A stretch of DNA of 44,883 nucleotides from IMG/VR virus record IMGVR_UViG_3300006922_000046, positions 1 through 44,883 of that record; one strand, written 5' to 3'. Origin of the DNA: a virus. Position numbers and translations under genes: made by a program. The notes under the pieces were generated by a model. It had not been told where the DNA came from, searched no databases, and worked only from the letters and a program-made list of their open reading frames with translations. Each line of letters opens with the position of its first letter. The first letter of the stretch is position 1. Of this stretch, positions 31,587-37,490 are shown in pieces.

Positions 31587-31772
31587 TTAACCTAACATTT
31601 CAACTCTACTTCGGATAATAGATAATTTCTGTTCTAAAATTTTAATTTTATCTGTTTCATCTTTAGTTAAATCAAAGTTATTCATTTTAATGACACCTAT
31701 TTCATTACTTATTTTATCGTAATCGTACATGTATCTTTCGTATAATCTAGCCTTTTCTTCGTTATTACTCAT
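31587..31772 (-). CDS. Small coiled-coil protein, 61 aa
   Basis: Two charged helices with heptad-like Ile/Leu spacing (YERYMYDYDKISNEIGVI and TDKIKILEQKLSIIRS). A TACATTTG -7 box lies 17 nt upstream but has no TTTG box at the right distance. No family recognised. Confidence 0.5.
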   Translation of the reverse strand: MSNNEEKARLYERYMYDYDKISNEIGVIKMNNFDLTKDETDKIKILEQKLSIIRSRVEMLG

Positions 31773-31830
31773 AATATTTTTTGTTTATACAAATGTAGGT
31801 ATTTTTTTAAAAATAAAAAGTTAATACAAA

Positions 31831-31859
31831 AAAAAAGAGGATAGTTTATCCTCTTTTTT
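31831..31859. terminator. Bidirectional terminator
   Basis: A 13-bp perfect stem (AAAAAAGAGGATA/TATCCTCTTTTTT) with loop GTT. It ends the leftward transcript from 32243. Confidence 0.85.
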
Positions 31860-31907
31860 CACTTAAAAATTTTTATTTCTACATTCCGGTATTTAAAACT
31901 ATAAAGA

Positions 31908-32243
31908 TTACATAAACCCATCCTCATCGTTATCACTTAAATACAAATTTAAAATAGTATCACCATATTCCATTTTAACTACATCATATAGGTCATCATA
32001 AAAATCGGAATCTACATAATCATCTAATAGTTCTGATAAAAAGTTGTCACCGAACTCAAACTCGTCACTATAATCACTAGATTCCATTTGACCTAACACT
32101 TCAGAAAATTTTTGAGATAAAACTATCTTTTTAGCTAACTTATTAATATCTAACTCGCCATCTTCGGAGTATTGTTCCCTTAAGTTATACTTGCCTCTAA
32201 TGTCACGTCTTTCTTGTTCTGTTATTGTAAATCTCATTCCCAT
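31908..32243 (-). CDS. Tag-bearing acidic hypothetical protein, 111 aa
   Basis: The start RFTITEQERRDIRGKYNL is one of the clearest tag segments (ITE-Q-E-R-R-x-I). The rest is very acidic (DSDFYDDLYDVV, DNDEDGFM). TATTTATT lies 17 nt upstream. The first ATG (32243) and a second two codons later are both possible starts. No family recognised. Confidence 0.55.
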   Translation of the reverse strand: MGMRFTITEQERRDIRGKYNLREQYSEDGELDINKLAKKIVLSQKFSEVLGQMESSDYSDEFEFGDNFLSELLDDYVDSDFYDDLYDVVKMEYGDTILNLYLSDNDEDGFM

Positions 32244-32260
32244 ATCTAAATTGTTTTTCT

Positions 32261-32268
32261 AATAAATA
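32261..32268 (-). promoter_or_regulatory. TATTTATT late-type element
   Basis: TATTTATT on the minus strand, 17 nt before the ATG at 32243. Confidence 0.45.
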
Positions 32269-32287
32269 TAATAATTTTACAAAAAAT

Positions 32288-32623
32288 TTATACCTGAAAC
32301 CTTTTATTTGTATAAACTCTCTTAAAAAGAGTATTAATATTGTCAAATATCTGATTTGAGGTAATATTATCCTGAGTTAAAAATAAACTTAACATATTAT
32401 CCAAATAATTTATGTTATATGTACCACTTTCATCTTTAGTTATCACAATATACATTTTACCCGACCAATTTACACCTATTAATAAACCTTTTCCCGAACA
32501 GTTATATAATTCTGTAACATTCCAAGCTCGATATGTGTATTTATCGCTCGTTAACTCTTTAATTATTGAATTAACGTCGAATTCTCCCTTAAATAAATAA
32601 TCTATTTTTCTTATGTCTGTCAT
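32288..32623 (-). CDS. Hypothetical protein, 111 aa
   Basis: Mixed strand/helix composition (YRAWNVTELYNCSGKGLLIG, then MYIVITKDE). It has a host-type promoter, unlike its neighbours, so it is probably expressed separately from them. No family recognised. Confidence 0.5.
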   Translation of the reverse strand: MTDIRKIDYLFKGEFDVNSIIKELTSDKYTYRAWNVTELYNCSGKGLLIGVNWSGKMYIVITKDESGTYNINYLDNMLSLFLTQDNITSNQIFDNINTLFKRVYTNKRFQV

Positions 32624-32649
32624 ATTTTATCGAATTTTTAATTATATTA

Positions 32650-32680
32650 CAAATATAGTTAATCCATACTGATAACCAAA
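32650..32680 (-). promoter_or_regulatory. Host-type promoter TTTG-N19-TATATTTG
   Basis: Minus strand: TTTG at 32677-32680, TATATTTG at 32650-32657, spacer 19 nt, 26 nt before the ATG at 32623. Confidence 0.7.
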
Positions 32681-32708
32681 TAATTTTATTCTTTTTTAAG
32701 TGATAATT

Positions 32709-33083
32709 TTAATCGAAACGTACCATTTCATCGTTAACGACCATTTCTCGAACTTCTAATCCGGTTTTTTTCTCAAACCAATCTTTAAAAACCGGAATCC
32801 AAACATCATTATATAAACTATTAAGTTCTTCGGAGAAGTGTGTGTCCACTTTTAAGTGATACATGTAGTCATAACCGTCCCATTCACCGTAATAAGTACA
32901 AAATGTGTGATTATTATTGTCAAAATCGAATGAACCATACTTATCAACCTCACTATTGAAATATCTACGTGCATCAAGGGGTGATTCTATGTTGAACAGA
33001 TGGAAAGAATCCATATCATAATGTTTATCCAAATATTTGGTTATAATATCCCTAATTTTGGATTCTGTAATGATTATTTTCAT
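32709..33083 (-). CDS. Tag-bearing small alpha/beta protein, 124 aa (paralogue of 41147-41488)
   Basis: The start MKIIITESKIRDIITKYLDK is the archetype of the tag. Later blocks DKYGSFDF, YMYHLKVDTHFS, NDVWIPVFKDWFEKKTGLEV match, in order, the gene at 41147-41488 (DKYGSYDF, then GELWIPIFKRWFEYNSGLEV). No known family, but the two define one. TATTTATA lies only 3 nt before the ATG. Confidence 0.55.
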   Translation of the reverse strand: MKIIITESKIRDIITKYLDKHYDMDSFHLFNIESPLDARRYFNSEVDKYGSFDFDNNNHTFCTYYGEWDGYDYMYHLKVDTHFSEELNSLYNDVWIPVFKDWFEKKTGLEVREMVVNDEMVRFD

Positions 33084-33086
33084 ATA

Positions 33087-33094
33087 TATAAATA
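33087..33094 (-). promoter_or_regulatory. TATTTATA late-type element
   Basis: TATTTATA on the minus strand, 3 nt before the ATG at 33083. Confidence 0.4.
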
Positions 33095-33106
33095 CACCGT
33101 AAACAA

Positions 33107-33138
33107 AAAAACCCCAACGAATTAACGAAGGGGTTTTT
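33107..33138 (-). terminator. Rho-independent terminator
   Basis: AAAAACCCC/GGGGTTTTT with an inner CG pair on each side of AATTAA. It ends the leftward gene at 33156. Confidence 0.75.
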
Positions 33139-33155
33139 CAATATAAGATAGTTTT

Positions 33156-33428
33156 TTATTTTTTATATGATGGAAATTTAAGTGTAACTTCACCACACTT
33201 ACATTCACCTTCATCGTGTAACATTTTCATTTGTTTAGGTGTAATCGTGATAGATTCTGTTTTCTCGTTTATTGTTTTCTCATTTTCGATAATAAATGTA
33301 TTAACATTTCCACGTTTTTTATTTAAAAGTTTTGAGAAATTATCACTTTCGATTCTAATCCCACCAACGTGTTGTTCTAAAATTGAATTTTTGTCATCTT
33401 GACTAATATCATTTAATAAATGTTTCAT
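33156..33428 (-). CDS. Tag-bearing protein with C-terminal CxC, 90 aa
   Basis: The start LLNDISQDDKNSILEQHV fits the tag pattern (ISQ-x-D-K-x-x-I-L-x-x-H). An internal ITITPKQMKML and a C-terminal GECKCGEVTLKF with C-x-C follow. It has TATTTATA 17 nt upstream and its own terminator. No family recognised. Confidence 0.5.
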   Translation of the reverse strand: MKHLLNDISQDDKNSILEQHVGGIRIESDNFSKLLNKKRGNVNTFIIENEKTINEKTESITITPKQMKMLHDEGECKCGEVTLKFPSYKK

Positions 33429-33445
33429 AATTGAATTGTTTTATA

Positions 33446-33453
33446 TATAAATA
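33446..33453 (-). promoter_or_regulatory. TATTTATA late-type element
   Basis: TATTTATA on the minus strand, 17 nt before the ATG at 33428. Confidence 0.5.
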
Positions 33454-33637
33454 TACCATAACTAAAAAAGAACTGTATAACCGTGAAATTATATTATAAT
33501 AACAACTCATTATTTGTCAATTTTATACAATATCCCCTTGAAACAATTAATAAGTATATTTATCTTTAGTGAAATGGATAGTCAAGTTGAGTACCCATTT
33601 TTCGTTTTATACGGATAATTAATTAAAAAAGTACGTT

Positions 33638-33850
33638 ATGGAAGATGATAAGAAACAAAAAATAGATATTCTTAATAATCAAATAAACGTTTTAAATAAG
33701 GAAAAACAAACGTTACAGGATAACTGTAAACACGAAAAAAGAAAAGTTAAGTTCGAAAATGGTACAAATACGATGAAAACATATTGTGAAATATGTGGTA
33801 AAGAATTGGGATATCCGACAAAGGAAGAAGTGGAAGAGTTTTTAAAGTAA
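33638..33850 (+). CDS. Coiled-coil plus zinc-ribbon-like protein, 70 aa
   Basis: Residues 1-28 are a charged coiled coil (KIDILNNQINVLNKEKQTLQ). DNCKHEK and then YCEICGKELGY give C-x-H ... C-x2-C, a likely zinc site. The end is acidic. No family recognised. The 208-bp leader (33430-33637) contains a 14-codon ATG frame (33574-33618) and a TATTTATC word at 33558-33565. Confidence 0.5.
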   Translation: MEDDKKQKIDILNNQINVLNKEKQTLQDNCKHEKRKVKFENGTNTMKTYCEICGKELGYPTKEEVEEFLK

Positions 33851-33852
33851 TT

Positions 33853-34221
33853 TTACTCTTCCGTCGATTCTAAACTCTGAATATACTTAAATCTTTCAAT
33901 TTCATCACTAATTGAGTCTTGTTTAGTGTATAAATAAAGTTTATTATTAACCACTTCGTAATATAAAATATTATTAATGCTATCTAATGAGGTTAAATCA
34001 ATTTCATAGTGTTTAATTGTGTCTGTTACAACTACATTACTCGAAGGTTCAAGTTTTTCACCCACAACAACGTATTTTACAGTAAAAATCTCTTTGAGTT
34101 TATACGGTGATACAAATGCGAATAACGTAAAAGTAATAACTACCACCGAAAATGCTGAGACAAATACAGGTGATTTAAATTTATCCTTAATTATTTTTAA
34201 TAAATTTTTAATTTTTGACAT
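33853..34221 (-). CDS. Membrane-anchored hypothetical protein, 122 aa
   Basis: A basic start (MSKIKNLLKIIKDKFK), one hydrophobic span (residues about 18-38) and a Val/Ser-rich beta-type domain of about 80 residues outside or inside the membrane. It is convergent with the zinc-ribbon gene (2-nt gap). No family recognised. Confidence 0.5.
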   Translation of the reverse strand: MSKIKNLLKIIKDKFKSPVFVSAFSVVVITFTLFAFVSPYKLKEIFTVKYVVVGEKLEPSSNVVVTDTIKHYEIDLTSLDSINNILYYEVVNNKLYLYTKQDSISDEIERFKYIQSLESTEE

Positions 34222-34286
34222 AATTGATATTGTTTAGAGTAAAAATAACCATAAAATAATTTAATGTCAACTACATAACCATAAAA

Positions 34287-34313
34287 AAAACCCTCACATA
34301 ACGTAAGGGTTTT
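34287..34313 (-). terminator. Terminator
   Basis: AAAACCCT/AGGGTTTT stem around CACATAACGTA. On the minus strand it follows the CDGSH microprotein gene. Confidence 0.65.
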
Positions 34314-34317
34314 CTTT

Positions 34318-34401
34318 TTACTTAAGGTGTGAACCATCACAACAACCATTAGGGTCATTTGTTTGTCCACACCCACATTGTGGTCTGTCAGTCTTTTTCA
34401 T
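34318..34401 (-). CDS. CDGSH-type Fe-S microprotein, 27 aa
   Basis: The core CGCGQTNDPNGCCDGSH (residues 9-25) has C-x-C, a Thr, a Pro and then C-D-G-S-H, which is the CDGSH (mitoNEET-like) cluster-binding motif with three Cys and one His. Known CDGSH proteins are longer, about 60-80 residues or more; here almost nothing but the motif remains. It would need to dimerise to hold a 2Fe-2S cluster. A dedicated terminator follows, and no Shine-Dalgarno sequence is seen, which is normal for Bacteroidetes. Confidence 0.7.
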   Translation of the reverse strand: MKKTDRPQCGCGQTNDPNGCCDGSHLK

Positions 34402-34451
34402 AGCTTTTTTTTTATTATTATAGTTTATTTTTTTAAATATTACATGGTAAA

Positions 34452-34510
34452 TGCGTGAAAACCCCAACATTAATTTAATATTTTAAGGTTAATGTTGGTT
34501 TTTTCATGCA
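34452..34510. repeat. Long imperfect inverted repeat (hairpin)
   Basis: TGCGTGAAAACC...AACATTAA pairs with TTAATGTT...TTTTCATGCA, giving about 20 pairs around a 15-nt loop. It lies between two leftward genes and may be a terminator for 34545, an RNA processing site or a small RNA. Confidence 0.55.
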
Positions 34511-34519
34511 AATTTAAAA

Positions 34520-34531
34520 AGTGAGTTCTTT
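34520..34531. repeat. 12-bp inverted repeat, left arm
   Basis: AGTGAGTTCTTT here is the exact reverse complement of AAAGAACTCACT at 34912-34923. The two arms flank the gene at 34545-34880. Confidence 0.6.
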
Positions 34532-34544
34532 AACGGTTTATTTA

Positions 34545-34880
34545 TTACCCGTTAATAACGGAATTTTTGGGTTTATCTATTTGTCTATAAATTTCTGAGA
34601 TATGTTCACTCATTGCGTTTACTGACTTATCTACTCTACTATCAATATGACGGTAGAGTTCATTTACACTGTTCTCATTTTGAGTATGTAGTTCACCTAC
34701 ATGGTTATAGAGTTCAGTTCGAGTGTTTTCAGACTCGTGATACTGATTTTCGATTACTCGATTCAGTTGGTTTATTTCCTCTTTTAAGGACTTTGTTTTC
34801 ATAATGTTCACAAACGTACCCACAACCATTATTAATATAATGACCGCACATACACCTAAAATAAATGATGTTATTTCCAT
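34545..34880 (-). CDS. Membrane-anchored coiled-coil protein, 111 aa
   Basis: Residues 4-27 form one membrane span (SFILGVCAVIILIMVVGTFV). The rest is a long coiled coil with repeated H/N/E heptads (ELYNHVGELHTQNENSVNEL, then ELYRHIDSRVDKS). The repeats YNHVGELH and YRHIDSRV look like tandem units of about 14 residues. This shape is typical of spanin-like and anchor proteins, but no lipobox is seen. No family recognised. Confidence 0.55.
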   Translation of the reverse strand: MEITSFILGVCAVIILIMVVGTFVNIMKTKSLKEEINQLNRVIENQYHESENTRTELYNHVGELHTQNENSVNELYRHIDSRVDKSVNAMSEHISEIYRQIDKPKNSVING

Positions 34881-34911
34881 AATTTCTGTTTTTTAATTTA
34901 ATTTTTATGTC

Positions 34912-34923
34912 AAAGAACTCACT
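34912..34923. repeat. 12-bp inverted repeat, right arm
   Basis: AAAGAACTCACT, partner of 34520-34531, lying just before the tRNA cluster. Confidence 0.6.
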
Positions 34924-34925
34924 TG

Positions 34926-34999
34926 TGGACCTTGATGGACTCGAACCATCGACCTACGCATTATGAGTGCGGTGCTCTAACCAACTGAGCTAAAAGTCC
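34926..34999 (-). tRNA. tRNA with CAU anticodon (Met or lysidine-modified Ile2)
   Basis: A full cloverleaf: acceptor GGACTTT/AAGGTCC, D-arm GCTC...GAGC, anticodon loop CTCATAA and T-arm GATGG-TTCGAGT-CCATC. CCA is not encoded. The anticodon CAU is shared by elongator Met and by Ile2, in which the C is modified; the sequence alone does not settle it. Confidence 0.9.
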
Positions 35000-35002
35000 T
35001 AA

Positions 35003-35079
35003 TGGTGAACCCGGTAGGATTCGAACCTACGACCGTCTCCTTAGAAGGGAGATGCTCTATCCAACTGAGCTACGAGTCC
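35003..35079 (-). tRNA. tRNA-Arg(UCU)
   Basis: Acceptor GGACTCG/CGGGTTC with two G-U pairs, anticodon loop CTTCTAA, T-arm GTAGG-TTCGAAT-CCTAC. The 3' CCA is encoded. It reads AGA, the favoured Arg codon in this AT-rich DNA. Confidence 0.9.
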
Positions 35080-35083
35080 ATTG

Positions 35084-35155
35084 TACTCCGTAGGAGAATC
35101 GAACTCCTATTTTTAGGATGAAAACCTAATGTCCTAACCGTTAGACGAACGGAGC
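35084..35155 (-). tRNA. tRNA-Glu(UUC)
   Basis: Acceptor GCTCCGT/ACGGAGT, anticodon loop TTTTCAT with anticodon TTC, T-arm TAGGA-GTTCGAT-TCTCCTA type. CCA is not encoded. It reads GAA. Confidence 0.9.
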
Positions 35156-35160
35156 AAATA

Positions 35161-35276
35161 AGAGAGGTTTCGGGTCTTTCGGGGTTCCTGATAGATGATT
35201 TGTTTACGCTCTGACTACTCCAAACCCTTTTTCGTCATTTTAACACCATCATCTATTACAGCTTCACCACCTCTCT
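35161..35276 (-). ncRNA. Structured RNA with a predicted pseudoknot, class unknown
   Basis: In the tRNA cluster, on the minus strand. An 8-bp outer stem pairs 35161-35168 with 35269-35276 (AGAGAGGT/ACCTCTCT). A 9-bp inner stem pairs 35191-35199 with 35248-35256 (ATAGATGAT/ATCATCTAT). Inside that loop GGGTT (35223-35227) can pair with AACCC (35182-35186) outside it, a pseudoknot. Hammerhead core motifs are absent. It may be a ribozyme, a small regulatory RNA or a tRNA-array spacer element. Confidence 0.5.
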
Positions 35277-35420
35277 TTAGTACTACTGGCCGGAATCGAA
35301 CCGGCACGGACATTACTGTCCATTGGATTTTCTTACCTACTATAACTTTCGTTACCAACTTTCGTTGTTTGGGGTCTGGACTTTCTCTTAACCATTTTAC
35401 AGGTTCCTCCCGTCAAGTCT

Positions 35421-35864
35421 CTACACCTTTTTCACGTTTTTACCTCGATATGTATTTGTTTGTGAATGGCAGTTGGGACAGATAATTCTAAGATTATCTA
35501 ATAGATGATTATATCTATCCCCATCTATATGGTCTAACTCAAAACTGAGTTGTTTACCATTCCATTCAGTAACATTACATACCTCACATCTCAATTCCTT
35601 TATACCTTCACTAATTAATCGTTTTCTTAATTTATTAGTTTGGTAATGTGGATGATTACCTGCAAGAATCTCATCTATTGGTATTTTACCGGTGGTCTTG
35701 GGTTTTGGTACACCCTTTCCACTTTGGTTTGGTTTATACACTCCTAAACGTTTAGCATGTCTTATAAACGTATTGTAGTGTAATCCTACCTTCGATGATG
35801 CTCTTGCCATAGTAATCTCTTCCTCACAGGCCTTAATTATTTCTCTATCATTTATTTTTATCAT
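35421..35864 (-). CDS. Intron-encoded HNH homing endonuclease, 147 aa
   Basis: Residues about 96-140 carry the HNH signature: CEVCNVTEWNGKQ, SFELDHIDGDRYNHLLDNL, then ICPNCHSQT, with two C-x2-C pairs, D-H and N. The N-terminal part (MARASSKVGLHYNTFIRHA) is a DNA-binding helix-turn-helix-like segment. Such enzymes cut intronless tRNA genes and so spread the intron. The gene lies in the P6 loop of the intron, and its TAG stop (35421-35423) is part of the intron's conserved R/P7 region. The start MIKIND at 35864 has TATTTATT 3 nt upstream. Confidence 0.85.
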   Translation of the reverse strand: MIKINDREIIKACEEEITMARASSKVGLHYNTFIRHAKRLGVYKPNQSGKGVPKPKTTGKIPIDEILAGNHPHYQTNKLRKRLISEGIKELRCEVCNVTEWNGKQLSFELDHIDGDRYNHLLDNLRIICPNCHSQTNTYRGKNVKKV

Positions 35865-35867
35865 ACT

Positions 35868-35875
35868 AATAAATA
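35868..35875 (-). promoter_or_regulatory. TATTTATT late-type element
   Basis: TATTTATT on the minus strand, 3 nt before the HNH ATG, inside the intron. This would let the HNH gene be expressed apart from the tRNA transcript. Confidence 0.4.
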
Positions 35876-36089
35876 TAAACAAATCAGAAAAACAATCAGA
35901 TGTGTTTACTAAAACGTGAAACTTGGCTCGGGATTGCCATTTTAAAGGTTTCCCCGAATTTGAGAGGTTCTACATTAAGGGTTTCCCCCTAAGCACTCAA
36001 TTTTCCATAAGTCCAACGTGTCTACCAATTCCACCACAGTAGCATTTATGTTAACAAACATTAAAACGATTTAATAACACGTAATATAA

Positions 36090-36212
36090 TTAATGTTTAT
36101 ACCTTCTTTCAAATAAAACTACCTCATAACACCACCAATGTAAACTTACAAAGTCTTTAAATATTATTATAGTTGGTATTACCACTTTAGAACCTACCTT
36201 ATTTATTTTCAT
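36090..36212 (-). CDS. Small hypothetical protein, 40 aa
   Basis: Val/Ile-rich, beta-type composition (VGSKVVIPTIIIFKDFVSLH) with a WW pair and a basic end. It begins 11 nt after the stop of the upstream Cys-rich gene. No family recognised. Confidence 0.4.
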   Translation of the reverse strand: MKINKVGSKVVIPTIIIFKDFVSLHWWCYEVVLFERRYKH

Positions 36213-36223
36213 TTTTATAAAAT

Positions 36224-36409
36224 TTAGTTATTAATACTTTCATATTTTTTTCGTCCAATACACATAGTAGACTCATTTATATTCCAAAGGTCCTTACCAC
36301 CATTAACCATATGACAGTTGTGAGGTTTGTTCATTCTTTTAGAGAACCTTACAATATTATCGTTGTGTTTGTTTCTAACAACCCACGGACATTCTTTACA
36401 GTTTGACAT
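36224..36409 (-). CDS. Small Cys/His protein, 61 aa
   Basis: NCKECPWVVRNKHN, KPHNCHMV and MCIGRK give C-x2-C, H-x-x-C-H and a fourth Cys, a likely zinc site. CxxCPW at the N-terminus with a later NCHM resembles small phage proteins I have seen before, of unknown function. It probably shares a transcript with the gene downstream. Confidence 0.55.
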   Translation of the reverse strand: MSNCKECPWVVRNKHNDNIVRFSKRMNKPHNCHMVNGGKDLWNINESTMCIGRKKYESINN

Positions 36410-36432
36410 ATTATTCCGTTATTTAGTATATA

Positions 36433-36888
36433 TTAAAGGGCGTTTAGTAATCTACCAAATGATAACCCGATACCAAAGTGAACTCCCTGAGATATATTCA
36501 ACATCAAAGATATATCTGTTTGACGGTTATTCTGAGTTATTGTTTTCAAAGGGTGAAAACGAATTAGGACGTTAGGGATTATTCTGTAGTCATCTCCACC
36601 GTTTGACCACAATATTGTTCCACCGGCACCGATGTTCAAACCATTTTGAAATAATCCCACGTTTACACCCCACGTATCAGGAATTGCGTACCGATAATCG
36701 GATGGACTTAATTCTTCCGAACCTCCCCATATAGTGTACAATCCAAACGGACTATACTCTGTAGTTAAATTAATATTATCGGTACACAACACAATCGATT
36801 TAGTCGATGGAATATATCCAACAGTTGAAGATTGTGAATATCCTTTGATACTCATTAATAAAAGTAGTGCTATTGTAATCTTTTTCAT
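36433..36888 (-). CDS. Secreted beta-barrel-like protein with signal peptide, 151 aa
   Basis: A clear Sec signal peptide (MKKITIALLLLMSIKGYSQ, cleavage near residue 19) is followed by alternating hydrophobic/Gly strands (WGVNVGLFQNGLNIGAGG, FHPLKT, HFGIGLSFGRLL), like a small outer-membrane beta-barrel. Signal peptides ending in YSQ are common in flavobacteria. A phage product exported to the outer membrane could block re-infection by the same or other phages, but this is inference. No family recognised. Confidence 0.65.
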   Translation of the reverse strand: MKKITIALLLLMSIKGYSQSSTVGYIPSTKSIVLCTDNINLTTEYSPFGLYTIWGGSEELSPSDYRYAIPDTWGVNVGLFQNGLNIGAGGTILWSNGGDDYRIIPNVLIRFHPLKTITQNNRQTDISLMLNISQGVHFGIGLSFGRLLNAL

Positions 36889-36898
36889 TTTGTTTTTT

Positions 36899-37099
36899 TT
36901 AATAAAAAAGAGACATGGCGGTACGTAGACCTTCTTCAGTGGCTAAATGTACAGAATCGACACGAGGATTCAAAGTATCCGAATTTTCATATTCTTTAAG
37001 AGCCGCCTTAATTGCTCCTCGTTTGGTTTTGGCCCACACTGTATTCCAACCACCTTCTTCAAAGGTAAACATGTACTGTTTGTTTTTAAATTCCGCCAT
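36899..37099 (-). CDS. Small hypothetical protein, 66 aa
   Basis: FEEGGWNTVWAKTKRGAIKA then LKEYENSDTLNP: a small strand-helix unit, soluble. A host-type promoter lies 28 nt upstream. No family recognised. Confidence 0.5.
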   Translation of the reverse strand: MAEFKNKQYMFTFEEGGWNTVWAKTKRGAIKAALKEYENSDTLNPRVDSVHLATEEGLRTAMSLFY

Positions 37100-37127
37100 A
37101 ATTGTCTCTTTTTATTTTTGTATACCA

Positions 37128-37159
37128 CAAAGGTAATAAGTTATTATCGTATTTCCAAA
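37128..37159 (-). promoter_or_regulatory. Host-type promoter TTTG-N20-TACCTTTG
   Basis: Minus strand: TTTG at 37156-37159, TACCTTTG at 37128-37135, spacer 20 nt. Confidence 0.65.
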
Positions 37160-37162
37160 TCT

Positions 37163-37486
37163 TTACATAAATTTAAATTCCTTATCTACTTCATAATAGT
37201 GGACACCCATAGAGTAGTATAAAGTTTTAACTTTATTTTTTTCCCGTAGTTTACCTAACTGATTACTTTTTTCAGTGTCCCCCATAATAACCCCAACAAC
37301 CTTCTTACCCGGAGATGGTTTATATTCTGTAGGTAAACTAACGGTAACCTCAGGTTCCGTCGTGTATTTTATAATACTATTAATTAATACGGTTTTTGAC
37401 CCTGTACGACGAAGTCCATATCTTTTACAGATTTGTTTAATCTCAACCAACGATAATCCCTTTAAATTTTCTTTTGTGTATTCCAT
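37163..37486 (-). CDS. SAP-domain protein, 107 aa
   Basis: Residues about 7-42 (LKGLSLVEIKQICKRYGLR, then GSKTVLINSIIKY) form a SAP domain, a helix-turn-helix unit that binds DNA or RNA. The C-terminal part (KKVVGVIMGD, TLYYSMGVHYYEVDKEF) is unassigned. A host-type promoter ends 4 nt before the ATG, which suggests leaderless early expression. Confidence 0.65.
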   Translation of the reverse strand: MEYTKENLKGLSLVEIKQICKRYGLRRTGSKTVLINSIIKYTTEPEVTVSLPTEYKPSPGKKVVGVIMGDTEKSNQLGKLREKNKVKTLYYSMGVHYYEVDKEFKFM

Positions 37487-37490
37487 ATTA

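Larger units (their letters stand above)
35332..36008 (-). ncRNA. Group I intron (IC3-like) in tRNA-Leu(UAA)
   Basis: The 677-nt intron follows the exon U and ends in G (position 35332). Core pieces on the minus strand: ATTGAG near the 5' end, CTCTCAAATTCGGGGAAACC, the Q-like GGCAATCCCGAGCCAAG, the R-like TAGAGACTTGACGGGAGG (35409-35426 region) and the S-like TTAAGAGAAAGTCCAGAC. R and S pair as P7 (GACT/AGTC). Order and wording match the Anabaena tRNA-Leu intron as I remember it. The peripheral P6 loop is replaced by an HNH gene. Confidence 0.9.
35281..36043 (-). tRNA. tRNA-Leu(UAA) interrupted by a group I intron
   Basis: Exon 1 is 36009-36043 (35 nt: acceptor GCTACTG, D-arm, 5' half of the anticodon arm) and exon 2 is 35281-35331 (51 nt). 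Joined, they give an 86-nt tRNA-Leu with anticodon loop CTTAAAA (UAA), a long variable arm (GGACAGTAATGTCC) and T-arm GCCGG-TTCGATT-CCGGC. The acceptor GCTACTG pairs with CAGTAGT. The intron enters after U34, which is the position of the classic cyanobacterial and plastid tRNA-Leu(UAA) intron. CCA is not encoded. Confidence 0.92.

Noticed and set aside
35161-35276. Hammerhead ribozyme in the tRNA cluster
   Set aside because: No CUGAUGA core with matching GAAA and cleavage triplet was found in the right order.
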